From contig RPFO01000050.1 in assembly GCA_009746045.1 (NCBI GenBank), positions 4,068,949 through 4,132,948 of the forward strand: 64,000 nt of DNA, written 5' to 3'. Position numbers and translations under genes: made by a program. Source of the stretch: Mesostigma viride. Lineage: Eukaryota; Streptophyta; Mesostigmatophyceae; Mesostigmatales; Mesostigmataceae. This document shows, one piece after another, positions 45,976-57,393 of the stretch. A model generated the notes under the pieces. That model had not been told where the DNA came from, searched no databases, and saw only the letters and a list, made by a program, of their open reading frames with translations. How positions within the stretch are numbered: the stretch's first letter is position 1; each line of letters opens with the position of its first letter.

Positions 45976-46397
45976 ATCGGGGTTCTTTGAACGGAGTTTC
46001 TTCTATACGTGAATGCGGGAACAAGAGGCCGCTGGATGAGCGGCTTATAGGTCGTAGTGTTTTCTCGTAGCTGTTTGGCTAGAGCTTTTGTGATTAGTAG
46101 ATGCAGTATAGTGCATGGTTGAAAAATGAATTAAATAAAATGTGCGTTCCGCGCTTGGGTTGATTATACCCGGGCGGAACGGGGCGTGAGGTGCAGTGCC
46201 CCTGAAAAGAACAACCTACGCATTATTTAATACTAGCCGTGCAGATTCGGGATATTCTACCCCCGGTCTGTACGGTTAGCGTCTTACTAGCATCACTGAA
46301 CATAAGGGTTTAATGACGTCAGTTAGCTAGGGATAAGGGAGGTTTTGCGACTAAAAGCCGCTCTGGCTGCATGGTTTTGTCGGCCTCTTTCTTTGCT
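45976..46397. repeat. Segmental duplication block R, copy 1
   Basis: Matches 49063-49482 almost exactly (ATCGGGGTTCTTTGAACGGA at its start, TTTTGTCGGCCTCTTTCTTT at its end). It holds an AATAAAATG word and a CGGAAC inverted pair. Identity unknown; it could be an LTR or 3'-end piece of an unrecognised element. Confidence 0.85.
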
Positions 46398-47238
46398 CGT
46401 TGTCGTTGCGGCGGCAGCCGCAGCTATGGGTGCTGCGGAGCAAAATCCCAAAAGCACTGGTTGCACCGGCCACTTGGCCAGTGGTGAGACTTCCAGTTGT
46501 TAACCGGCCAGGCGTAGTTCCTCGCCCGGTTAACTAAAAGAAAAGAAAATGATTACCTCCGGTCCGCACCTTTTCCCCAGCTTGGGGTCTTTGGTGGGCC
46601 GGGTGCCGTGACAGGTGCTCAACTGTCGCTTGGTCGGCCCAGTGCGCGAGCTGGTGCTCCGTACCTGGGGATGCTTGCACCCCGGGTTGGAGCCGGATGG
46701 CTGGCACTGGCGACCCGTGTCTTGGTCCGCGGCCTGAGGCTTTTTCTTCGGAAATTGCTGCTGGCCAGCAAACTTTGGAATTGCCTTCCGCCGAGGGGGG
46801 GGGGTTGGGGCTGGGGACGGCGATGGGAAAAGCGCCTAAGCTAGAAATTTTTTCCCCACGCATAGAAACCTCGGGGGGGAATGCGGTCTTGGCTGAACGG
46901 ACTCTCGTTCAGCCAGGTGCCTGGGGCTGTGGCCTCGGGCATCCGGGCTGGCGGGGCCTGGGCTAGGTCCACGTTTTTTCTCGAAGCACCCCGGGTCTAT
47001 GGGGAGACGGCCATAGCGGTACCGACTCGGGGCCCCGAGAGGGGTCATGATAGGCTGGCCGTGCGCAATCGCAGTGCAAATGCGCTGGGCCTTTTTGGGC
47101 CTGGCCATGCATCCACAGCCGCCGGGCACACGCCTCCCGATGTGGGGGGGCTCCCGTTTTGCGGCAGGGCGGTCACTTGTGACAACGAGCAAGGTGGAGT
47201 GCGGCTTCAAGGGAAAGCCAGGGCGGGGGTGATTGGGC
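46398..47238. other. Unit spacer of the duplication; no gene recognised
   Basis: Present between blocks R and S in the first unit only; the second unit keeps about 35 bp here. Contains a GTTAACCGG...CCGGTTAAC inverted pair at about 46497-46535. Open frames on both strands lack recognisable domains. Confidence 0.4.
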
Positions 47239-47321
47239 AACGTACTTCATGAAGGGCCTTGAACGGCGTGCCTCCGGGCATGTCAATAGTGTCACATGTA
47301 TGCTTCCACTTATTGTTTTAA
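47239..47321. repeat. Segmental duplication block S, copy 1, left half
   Basis: Matches 49515-49601 and ends in TTAA, where the piggyBac element begins. The block resumes at 49021. Confidence 0.9.
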
Positions 47322-49020
47322 CCCCTAAATGGTCTGGCTGCCGATTTTCCGCCTAAAACTGAGTTACAGCCGACACGTCGGCCCCTTCTCGGGGGACCAA
47401 ATGCCGCGAAAACTATTGAGAATTAGGAAACGTTTAGCTGAGAAGAATGAAAGTTTATAATTTTCCTCACAGCATGGTACTAGGGTTTGCATACTTCTGA
47501 CAAAGTTATAGAGGTGTTCTGGCCGGTCAAAGTACAAGGGGTCAGGGTACTTTTTCGCGTACAACGTGCATTCCGGAAAACGACGACCTGGCCATGGCGG
47601 CTTGCGCCCACGCATGGCATTTACGTTTTCGTTCGAATTTTCTGACCAAAGTCAGGAAATTGATTTTATACGTCTTAAAGATGATACAGGCCAATTTTTG
47701 GTTCGCGGGAATGCCATTTGATAGGTGTCGGCAGCGTTCTTGCTGGAAAAAACTGCGATCAGGCCGGACGATAGAAACGTTGACAGCAATACCTTTCCGG
47801 CGTATTTTAAAGGATATATTGGTTTCTTTGTACTTTTTATGATACATGGTAGTCGTAAACGTGCAAGGGTGGCCAGAAATCGCCGAATCCAGCGACCATG
47901 CTGCACAACTTTGGTGTGCCGAAATGCGCCATTTTGCGGCCACCGCCTGGGCCAAGGTAACGCCATCCATGCCTGGTAAAGCTTAAGCATCGTTTTCCTA
48001 TCGATGTTTGACGTTTATATATACGTTCTAGCTTGTGTAGCACATTCTTTTTGCATTATTCATGCTCTTTCTTGACCCTGGCCTGGCCCCTTTCTAAAAC
48101 ACCCTTCTTAGATGCTTCCCTCAGTCAGTTGACCTGCCACAGGGTGATGGTGATAAGTTTAAGAGGCTGTATGGGTTTGAATACCTCCATATATGTTTGT
48201 TATACATTTCCCACACACATATTGCATGAGTGTGAGGCAGTTGGCTGGTCTCTGTGGCATCATCAAGCATGTAACCGGTGAGTAGAAGCTTCCCATTGTC
48301 AGCATGTGACACCAGGTGTGCTGGCCATCACCTGGCAAGCTATAGCAGCTTAGGCCTAGTTTATTCTTGCTAGGGCAAGCTGAAATAGGCTTAAAATCAC
48401 TAGTTTGTTGGTGGCTGCCTCCTAGAATGCATGCCTTGCGTAGGGTATCCGTACCACGTTACCTACGTGCATGGACAAGGTGGCACCTGCACATAGGTGC
48501 CATGTAAGGGCAGTGTGATGATGCAGTTATGTTTCCCCATCATTGTGGAAGGGAAATGTATTGTGTGGCATGGTTGGGGGCCATATTAGTAGGTATTAGT
48601 AGGTAGTATGCCCACTCCTACCCCCTTGGTTGCTTTTTACCAACGGTACCCCTATGGGCTGTACTGGGTGTAACTGCTGGTATACCCACCCAAATGATGA
48701 CCCCAATGGCTCAAACTGTTCAGCAACTAATTGTTTATCATCCCTGAAGTGGTAGGTGCCTAGCTCTTACAACATAATTCAAAATGCACATTCTACCAAA
48801 AATGAAAACGCTCGTCTTGACCCCCCTGACTTTGACGGCAGTTATACATGGCCTACCCTGCATATATGTAAGGTTGTGATATACCAACCCGAAGGGCAAC
48901 TCATGGACATGCTTGGCCCCCAAGGACAGCCATTGGATATGGGTGGGTTGGATGGCATCTGGTTTGCAAAATTGTGAAGTTACAGCCGATGCATCGGCAG
49001 TATTTCTGCCCATTTAGGGG
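47322..49020. mobile_element. Complete non-autonomous piggyBac-type element (1,699 bp)
   Basis: Terminal inverted repeat CCCCTAAATGG at 47322 and CCATTTAGGGG ending at 49020, with CTGCCGA repeated in inverted orientation just inside both ends. TTAA duplications lie at 47318-47321 and 49021-49024. Ends in CCC and a TTAA target are diagnostic of piggyBac. The pre-insertion sequence (TTGTTTTAATGAAG) survives at 49594-49607. No transposase frame; short protein-like segments near 47590-47990 are shared with the 33.4 kb copy. Confidence 0.9.
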
Positions 49021-49062
49021 TTAATGAAGATGCTGGTTTTTGTGGGAGCTACGTGGGACATG
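49021..49062. repeat. Segmental duplication block S, copy 1, right half
   Basis: Continues the S block after the piggyBac element (TGAAGATGCTGGTTTTTGTG) and matches 49602-49638. Confidence 0.9.
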
Positions 49063-49482
49063 AATCGGGGTTCTTTGAACGGAGTTTCTTCTATACGTGA
49101 ATGCGGGAACAAGAGGCCGCTGGATGAGCGGCTTATAGGTCGTAGTGTTTTCTCGTAGCTGTTTGGCTAGAGCTTTTGTGATTAGTAGATGCAGTATAGT
49201 GCATGGTTGAAAAATGAATTAAATAAAATGTGCGTTCCGCGCTTGGGTTGATTATACCCGGGCGGAACGGGGCGTGAGGTGCAGTGCCCCTGAAAAGAAC
49301 AACCTACGCATTATTTAATACTAGCCGTGCAGATTCGGGATATTCTACCCCGGTCTGTACGGTTAGCGTCTTACTAGCATCACTGAACATAAGGGTTTAA
49401 TGACGTCAGTTAGCTAGGGATAAGGGAGGTTTTGCGACTAAAAGCCGCTCTGGCTGGTTTTGTCGGCCTCTTTCTTTGCTCC
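49063..49482. repeat. Segmental duplication block R, copy 2
   Basis: Second copy of 45976-46397, directly after block S copy 1, establishing a head-to-tail tandem duplication. Confidence 0.85.
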
Positions 49483-49514
49483 CCACCCACCCGCCCTTGT
49501 CTTGGTTGCCTCTA

Positions 49515-49638
49515 GGGCAACGTACTTCATGAAGGGCCTTGAACGGCGTGCCTCCGGGCATGTCAATAGTGTCACATGTATGCTTCCACTTATTGTTTTA
49601 ATGAAGATGCTGGTTTTTGTGGGAGCTACGTGGGACAT
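49515..49638. repeat. Segmental duplication block S, copy 2 (empty piggyBac site)
   Basis: Uninterrupted version of block S with a single TTAA at 49598-49601. It shows the state before piggyBac insertion. Confidence 0.9.
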
Positions 49639-50582
49639 GAACAGTTTTTCGCGAAATGCAGATTTCTCGATCGGTGGTACGTGTCTCAAGGTCTTGGATA
49701 CTGGAGGAAACGAAAATCCCGGCACGATAGCTCAGCTTGTTCGTTATATAATATTCCCGAAAACGCTAGTTTGTTCGATTTTTGAGTTTCGCTTTTAATT
49801 TTCCGGCATATATGGACGTGAATGAACATGGGTTGCGAAATCCTTTCTGTTTCTTGCCTCGTGCAATGCATATCTTTGTCGTCAGTTAATTAGCTTTTTA
49901 GGCTATGCCCGACCTTCCTAACTGTCCAGCCTGCGGCAATAAGGCAGCAGGACATATGGCGTGCCCAAGATTCCGCGCAAAGGTCGCTAATGGTCTTCCG
50001 GATGTGCAGTAAGTGCGGTAATAGCTGCGAAAATTGCTTATAATGCCTGTAGAAGGCTCTTTGCGACAGTGTTTTCCAAGCGAGTTCATTGTTCTTTTGA
50101 CGCTACATACAAAACGCAAAGGGGGCCGTCGTTTTTATTAGTCGGCAGTGCGGTTTCGAGATGTGATGAGTCGCGGGGCAGACGACCTCGCCACGACAGG
50201 CTGGGCTCAAGCTTCGCATCTCATGGCAGCCATAAAGAAGCGCAGATTAAGCGAGGTGAGCGAGCTAGAGGGCCCAGAATCGTTGCTAACGCAAGGCAGC
50301 TTCTCAAAGGGTAGAGAGCTCGACTTTCTCAAGGGAATAAGACTTTCTCAAGGGCATTATGCAGTGGTTATTGCCACCTTGTCCAGATGTTTGCCCTTGT
50401 CTTTCTGATTCAAAGACTGCTTCAAAGAGGGAAAGGAGAACGTTTCCAACGTTGTTGCTCATTCATTACTGTGAAGAAAAAGCCTTTGCAGTTGCTGACA
50501 ACGAGATGGAAGCTGCCTCATGCAAATCACCCAGGCAATGCAAGTGTTGCAAGGTGAGGCCGTGCATGGCTGGTATTGCCTT
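49639..50582. other. Possible small zinc-binding exon; otherwise no gene
   Basis: A plus-strand ATG at 49905 opens MPDLPNCPACGNKAAGHMAC (spacing C-x2-C-x6-H-x2-C) and meets a good donor (GTGCA|GTAAGT) at 50008. Candidate downstream exons at 50149-50310 do not give a convincing joined protein. Left as a hint only. Confidence 0.25.
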
Positions 50583-51860
50583 CATGCGTGAGTTGAGCAG
50601 GTGGCTGGCTGGGTGTGTGGCTGGCTATGTGAGCGGGGCGTGTATGGGGGTTTGCGATGGTGCGGGCATGCAATGGCGAATGGGCGGGCACATGCCTGGC
50701 TCAGTGGTTTGGGTGTTGGGTAGTTAGGTGGTTCGGTGATTGGGTTGTTGAGTGGTTAGGTGGTTAGGTGGTTGTGTAGCTGGGTGATTGGTTGGTTGGT
50801 GGTTGGTTGGTTGCCCAGGGAGTCTTGCAAGGGAAGCTTAGGCTATAGATGCTTCAAGGAATGCCTAGGCGTGCGTGGGTTCCATGGCAGGTGGCTGGCT
50901 GAAAGGTGGATGCCGTGGTAAATGGCTGGCCGAGTAGCTGGGAGCACAGGCAGTTGCATGGAGAGGGTGGTTGGGTGGCTGGCTGGTCATGGTGGGTGGA
51001 TAAGTGCAAGGGTGGTTGGTTGTAGGCGGATGGCCAGGTGGCTGGGTGATTGATATAAAGCTTTGGGGACTGCGAAGTGGGTGGGTTGTTGGATTCGTGC
51101 GTGAAACAATCTCACGGTTTCGAGGGTGGTGGCTTGGTGGTTGGTTGGTTAGGGATGCGTGTGGGTGGGTGGGTTGGTGGGTGGGCCATTGGTGGTTGGT
51201 GGCCGGTGGATGTGTAGATGACTAGGTGTGGTACGTGGGTGGGCGATCGAAGGGACGGGCAGATGGACGGGTGGGCGCACAGATATGGATGTGTGGATGG
51301 GTTTATGGTTGGGACCGTCTCACCTATCGCGGGTGAAAGGCTGTGCACGTTGTGGGTGAGGTAGGTGGATGGCTGGCTGAGAAAATGCATATGTGTGTGT
51401 GAATCAGTGGGTATTTAAGGGTGTGGGGGCAGTGAGTGGTTGAGTGGGTAGGTGCGTGGGTGGGTCAAGGGTGGGTGGTCGGAGGGGTGCATATGGGGCC
51501 AGCTGGCTGGGTGTTTCGGTGGTTGGGTGGTTGGGTGGTTGGCTCATTGGATGGGTGAATGCCTCCTTATTACCTGATTGGTATGTGGGTTGCGCAGGTG
51601 CCTTGGTGGGTGGGTGGATGTCGAAGCTAGTGGGTTGGTAGGTGGCTAGGTGCCTAGGTGCACGCATGGTTATAAAAGGTGGGTTAGCACGTGCGCTGCT
51701 GGCTGGCTGGGTGGGTCACTGGGTGTGTCAGTGGACGGGTGGGTGTCTGGGTGCACAGGGGCGCGAGTGTGTGAGCAGTTGTGTGGGTAGGTGGCCAGGT
51801 GGCTGCATGGGCCGGTGGGTGACTCCATGGGTGGCTTGGTGCGCACAAATTGTGAGAGAT
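50583..51860. repeat. GT/TGGG-rich low-complexity tract (about 1.3 kb)
   Basis: Degenerate runs of GGTTGGTTGG, GGTGGGTGGG and GGCTGGCTGG with strong G+T bias on the plus strand throughout. There is no fixed period. Open frames here are composition artefacts. Confidence 0.85.
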
Positions 51861-53401
51861 GGATCGAGACCTGGGATATGCCAATGCCATACCATGTGAG
51901 CATACGCGGATGCCAGGTGACACGTACGTGCCAACCTTGGTGTCACTTCACCTCGCTCGGCATAATATCAGCTCGACATGCATGCATTACAGGTAGTTTA
52001 TATCATGCATGGTGGGTGTTGGCCAGCATTCAAGTGGCTGTGTTAGTGACGTGGCATGTCTTGTTCACCGGCCTTTCCTTCCCATTTTGCAATGTGCCAA
52101 GTAGTCTAGAGGTATGTTGTCGTGGGCTATAAATGTGGACATGCACTGCACATCGCAGCTTTGTGGCATACTGGCAATGTCTACCTTACATGATGCGTTA
52201 TGCTAGCAATGGTCACCACTCAGGTATTCACATGCACCAAGGTTTTGCACACGGTTTGTACTAGTCATTCTTGAGTTGCCTGCAAAGATTTAACATGATG
52301 TGCGCCAGCTTGGGGAGTGTAAGTAAGTAAGTAAGTACTTGCGTGTCATGCGCAAAGGCATGCCACGGAGTACTATGCTAATCTCATTAGAAAAATAATT
52401 ACACAAAAGTTTAGACAAATATCGTCTGCATCATCCCCCAACCGTTAAGCACTAGATGGGGATGTAATCCTCATCCGAGCTGTCCTCTACTGTAATGGCA
52501 GACGAGGCGGTAGTGTAGCGGCTATCCTCAGGACCAATAACCTCCACCTGCGGACTTCTACCCTGGCTAGCAACGGGCCGCGGGGCCCGTGGGGAGAAAA
52601 CAGGAGTGTCTTGGGGAGTGTCTTGGTGGTTAGTGTTGTTAAAATTGTGAGTAAAAAGGCAAAAAAATGGTGACAAATGCTGGCAAATGTCACCATTTCG
52701 GGCTCTGCATGATCTGAATTCTTGCTCATGACTTGTTGAGACCATGCGTCAGGTGCTGGCATGATTGCAATAAGTTTTGGTGGCATTCTGACATTATTTG
52801 GATTAAATATTGATTTAAGATGGCCATGAATGACAAATGAAGCAAAGTCTTGCTAGCTAGCTTTTGTCACTAATTAGGGCTCTAAATGGCGTAGATCTTT
52901 GTACAAGGTCAGAACAACTATTATGCGTCACGGCTGCAAAGTTACAGCATAATCTGAGATCAATTATTGTTTCTATGCCAGTGCAAGCGGTTTAGGTGGC
53001 CAGTTTTGGCCTTGGATCTGGAGTTAACTTAAGCTTGTCCAGAATACCATGTTAACTTATCATTTTGAGTCAAATACTCCACCGCTAGCCAGACACATCT
53101 CGGGGAGTGCATGGTGGGATCCATTCCTAGGTCAAACTGACTAAAAACTTGCCATGGGCCATAGTTTATGTAAAAAAAAGGCCATTTCAAGGTGTTGTGG
53201 GCCAGCTTAACTAAGATCGAGGGTAATCCGGTACGTTAATGTAAGCAGATAACAACCCTCACAAACATGTAAGCCAGTCCTCTCTAGGGTATAGGGTGTG
53301 TACTACTTACTTTTTCTTTTAGCCCCTTCGTGTATGTGTGTATGCGTTCTCTCTTATCCTTCTTAGTTTTGGTTGTTTGTGTTGGTAGTGGTGGTGGTGG
53401 T

Positions 53402-53403
<2 letters not shown>
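51861..53403. other. No firm gene; acidic-tail ORF fragment
   Basis: A minus-strand frame ending at 52452 finishes with VEVIGPEDSRYTTASSAITV and then an acidic SSDEDYIPI, which looks protein-like. No upstream exon or family could be found. A (GTAA)n run lies at 52319-52335. TTTGGTGGCATTCTGA recurs at about 52775 and 53967, suggesting an old dispersed repeat. Confidence 0.35.

Positions 53404-53470
<67 letters not shown>
53404..53470. repeat. (TG)n microsatellite, about 33 units
   Basis: Uninterrupted TG dinucleotides. Confidence 0.98.
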
Positions 53471-53471
<1 letters not shown>

Positions 53472-54668
53472 CCCTATCAACCTTTCTTGTTACCCTCTGT
53501 CTCCCTCCATGCAGGTCTACCTTTAAGGGGAGGGTCCCATGGAAATGTATCAAAACTGAAGCCCCCTAATAACTACAGAAATACAACTGACAACCACTGA
53601 ATGATGTTTGGGGACCAGAAACATGATGTTTGGGCATGCATACCACCACTTGTTGGGGGTACTACCCCCAGCCATACACCGGCTATGAGCTAAAAATAGA
53701 AAAAAAAACGCTGTCCGGGGCACATCTTGCCCAGAACATGCAGTGGGAGAACTAGTTGCATGCCAAAAGCACAACCCATATAAAAATGTCATGGGACATG
53801 GTTTCTACCTAATTGGATCAACAAAATCAGCACATCCCTTTGAGTTATTAATTTTTGGGCCAAAAATACGCTTTTTTAGGCGGGGCGTCCCCATACTCAT
53901 TACACATCAATTAGGCCTAAAAAGCACAAGTCAAATTCTGTCATGACCATAGAAGGCACTGTCAAAGTTTGGTGGCATTCTGAGCTCAGCTGTAGCAGTT
54001 ATTAATTTTGGCAGTTGGCGACCTGTGCAGACGCTAAGGAAGGCATTAGTGAGTATTAAGGCACACTAACACTTCCTATGCCATCCAAAAGGCTCCTGAC
54101 CGGCCATGCCCAATTCGACCATAATTAATGTACAAGGAGGTGGCTGGGCACGTCATGTGCCCTTGCCTTACCTCGACACGGGCAACCTAGCTGTTGCGTG
54201 TGTGCACAACAATGAGGCAGGTAGCTCTACATGCCTAGCCGACACTTCTAAAGCATATTCCAGGTTTATGGTGTGGGCATCATCCCAAAACCAAGCTCAA
54301 ACACACCCTAGAACGCCATATCCACTAATTGCCCAACAAGGGTACGTAACAACAGACAGTCCACAGAGACTAGCAGAATTATCATACATGCATGCTGATT
54401 GCCAAGGCTTCTCACCATGGTTACCTTGCCTTGCTAGCATATGAATTAGGGCTCTCCCATTTTAGTGGGAGAAAGGCCAACAAGACAACGATAACCCCTA
54501 CCTACGTGCAGTTCCACCCATGCAGTATGCCCCTCAGAAAAACCACTGCCACCTTTCTTTCCAGCGCAATTGTGTGCCAAGAAACAAACTCAAGCTTGTG
54601 AGCCTCTAACCACAATGAAGCCTCTGCTAAGAAAGGCCGCGTCAATATTCACACAAAACTGAGTGCCG
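53471..54668. other. No gene recognised
   Basis: Short frames only; no domain resemblance on either strand. Confidence 0.45.
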
Positions 54669-55268
54669 TTAGCAATCTCCTAAGTCCAAGAAACCACTCA
54701 GCAAATCCCTGACAACTTGACGATATATGCCACGGTCACGCTTTGACACGTCCCAGCCATGCAACGTACATAAAAACCACTGAAAGGTGCCAGGAATCTG
54801 GCGATGCGCAGCACGGAATGGCATTACATATACCTGGCGCGTTCTGCACGGAAAGAAGCCGAAAACTTGCGTTGATAACCCATAAAGGAAGCGAAACATG
54901 CATAGGGTCACGCTGAGCACACGATCGTACCATTACCGGCATTGTCCTTCGCCCAGCGGCGCAAGAAAGAACAACCTTCCATCAAATAATAAGACGCGCA
55001 TCCCGCGAGCCTGGAGAGTGTCTTACCGATCATGACGGAAATCTTGCCGAAACCCAGCAAATTTTTTAAAGCTTTACCAACAACAATTTAAACGCATCCT
55101 TGACGCTTGGTAAAGCCCATAAAACCTGACAATCACCGCCGCCAGCGTGCATTCTAATTTATTCCTCTCGACGAAAACATAAGATTGGACCCCCGTTGCG
55201 ATGGTCATCAATAAAATCATCGACACTGCAAAAAACGCGAAAGGTTCTCCGCTACGAAGTAGTATCAT
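54669..55268 (-). CDS. Two-exon membrane protein, 128 aa
   Basis: Exon 1 is 55268-55126 (ATG start, donor GTCAG|GTTTT); exon 2 is 54912-54669 (acceptor GCTCAG, stop TAA). Phase 2 on both sides, and the join falls inside a hydrophobic helix that only becomes continuous when spliced (AAVIVS then VTLCMFRF), which supports the model. There are two predicted membrane segments (about residues 10-29 and 39-68). A soluble tail follows (AHRQIPGTFQWFLCTLHGWD, then RDRGIYRQVVRDLLSGFLD). I recognise no family. The intron is 213 bp. Confidence 0.5.
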
Positions 55269-55889
55269 TTACTCATCGTCTTTAAGATTCGCTCAGTTTC
55301 TCTGCATTCCGCGAGCTATCTTTTTCTACTAGCTCTGCCTAAAAGCACGTCGCCATGGCCAGCTCCGGTAGGGGTGCGCGCATGCACCGTGCACCACTTT
55401 TTCACGGTACGGACGGGTACCGCGAATTTTTTCGGCGCCAAAATATTCGCGCCGGGACCGTCCCCTTCATGTAACCCTGAGTCCTCTCTAGGTTCACATC
55501 AGCTACGCAAAAGATGCACATGATGCCTGCATGCGACAAAGCCAGCAAGCTAGCGACCAGGTTGGGCGTAAAGGGTTCATAAATGGTTAAAAATCAAGGT
55601 TAAATGGACATTACGGTACGTGAACCACCGTAACTACGTAATTGCGTGTGACAGTTTTACGTTACGCTTTACGTGCATGGCAAAAAATGGCACGTAATGC
55701 TTTTATGTACGTTGTCCCTTTACATTGCGTTGCTATGTCTTACGTGTAAATATGTAACGTATGTAAATTGGGCGTATAACATAACCCGCGTGGGAATGTC
55801 GGCAGATATATAATTGCAAGGTGAAGGGGTTCTAGTGACCTCTTGTAGCCCTAAATGGCGCCGCGTCGCACCGCGTCAGCGCGGCGCTT
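55269..55889. other. No gene; TTACGT-rich patch
   Basis: Between about 55600 and 55770 the words TTACGT, ACGTAA and close variants occur roughly ten times on both strands. An ATG at 55355 in good context (CGCCATGG) has no supportable continuation. Confidence 0.4.
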
Positions 55890-57393
55890 TTGGGTGCACG
55901 GACAGCACTGTCTAGCTTTTGCCATGGAAAATTGTGGAAACTCATGAGCTTCTGTGTGGCTTTATGTGTTACCATAACGTTACATCTTTACCGCTTCGGC
56001 GCCAGCCAGCGGGATTTTTGCATCTTGGAAATCTTTACGCTCACGAAGGAACAATGTGACGATGTTATCAAGTTCCTGGCCCGCCATGACGAACTTTTCC
56101 TGCCTACCCCTGGCGACAAGGTCACCAAGCCCGCCTGCATGGGAATGGCTCGGCTTCAAGATCTGGAGGCGTACTTGAAGGCAGTCATCATGTGTGCACA
56201 GCTACCTGCGCTGCGACGCCCAGGACATCACCCAGATTGGCTACGCTGGCCTTAATAGGAGCCTCCTGCATGAGCACAGACGGGCAGCCACAGCAGCTGC
56301 AGCATCCCCGCAGAGCAGCACCTCCCCCAGCACGGACTCCATCCGAGCTGCAGTGGCGGAGCAGCTGGCGCCGATGGCTGAGCAGCTCGCCGCCCTGAAC
56401 GCGCCGGACGGCCCACTCAACACTCTCTCGGCCAAGGTCAACAACATTGAAGCCAGAGTCGCACTTAAGCTCCAGCCTCAGTTTACTGCTACGCAAGAGC
56501 ACATTGCCACCAAAGTTTCCGAGGCCACAGCCACTGTGACCACCCGCCTTAACCAGGTGGAAGGCCGAGTCGGCCAAGTCCACCGTGAAACTTGAGGCAG
56601 TTGCTACCAAGGTAGACGCTCTGGCCACGCAGGTCCCCGAGATCGCCGAGCGAACGGCGGCACCATCGCCGCCCAACCTGCTGGTAGGGCTAGCGATGAC
56701 CCCTCGACTCGCGCCTCCTGGGCGGACCTGCTCAAGAGCCAGGCATCCTCTACCACGACCGCCATCACCACCAAGCTCCAGGAGCTGGAAGACTCGCGCC
56801 GCGAGGCCGCTGACCGCGACCGTCGCCGCTGCCGGGTCATCCTCAGGCGCTTCGACATGCCGCCGGAGGAGACCCCAGAATCTCTTCTCGACGAGCTGAA
56901 GAAACAGCTCTTGGCGTGCATGCAGCTGCCAGGTGCGGCACTGCAGGGCGCCTACCGCCTGCCCCATCCACGGGCCAACAAGGCTGGGCCCCCTCCAGTG
57001 GTCCTCACCTTCAGCGACATCACAGCCCGAGTTCGGTTCCTCTCTCGCCGCAAGAAGCTGGTGGACACCTCCTGGTCGCTTGACGACGACCTGACGCCAG
57101 CCCAGCAGCAGCTAGCAACGCCGCGATCAGTGGCCCGACTACATCCGCCACAAGACCAACCCCGAGAAGCCCCATTGAAGTGTACTGGCGGGGCGGGGAC
57201 CTCTATGTCAACAAGATTAAACTGTGGAAGCCCCCCCGGGCTTCCCCGGGATAGAGCACCCCAGCTAGTTGTCTAGATGGGGGCAATCGATGATGGGATA
57301 GCTTATTAGGCATTACAGCATGAAACGATATTAGCGCACAGCGTTATAGTACCTTCAATTAGCTCTGGCACCTTGTGGCCATCAGCTTGCGCC
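55890..57393 (+). mobile_element. LINE-type ORF1 element copy 4, interrupted by piggyBac
   Basis: ORF1-like coding pieces followed by a 3' UTR identical in wording to copy 3 (GTGGAAGCCCCCCCGGGCTT, then GCAATCGATGATGGGATAGC). The 5' leader is unlike copies 1-3. The match to copy 3 stops exactly at GCGCCTTAA (57394-57397), after which piggyBac sequence begins. Confidence 0.7.
55946..57276 (+). pseudogene. ORF1/gag-like protein, decayed (copy 4)
   Basis: Segments in order: FTLTKEQCDDVIKFLARHDE (about 56030), SYLRCDAQDITQIGYAGLN (56197), a long helical, probably coiled-coil stretch (AAVAEQLAPMAEQLAALN to TTRLNQVEGRVGQVHRE, stop at 56595). It then continues in another frame (EAVATKVDALATQVPEIAER) and ends with the conserved C-terminal domain (LLDELKKQLLACMQ; VLTFSDITARVRFLSRRK; SWSLDDDLTPAQQQ). 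At least three frame changes. The coiled coil is clearer here than in copy 1. Confidence 0.7.

Noticed and set aside
50583-51667. Telomeric repeat tract
   Set aside because: G/T-rich, but no fixed telomere unit such as TTTAGGG or TTTTAGGG is repeated.
53284-53600. Frames of repeated Val-Cys or Thr-His
   Set aside because: Translation of the TG microsatellite.
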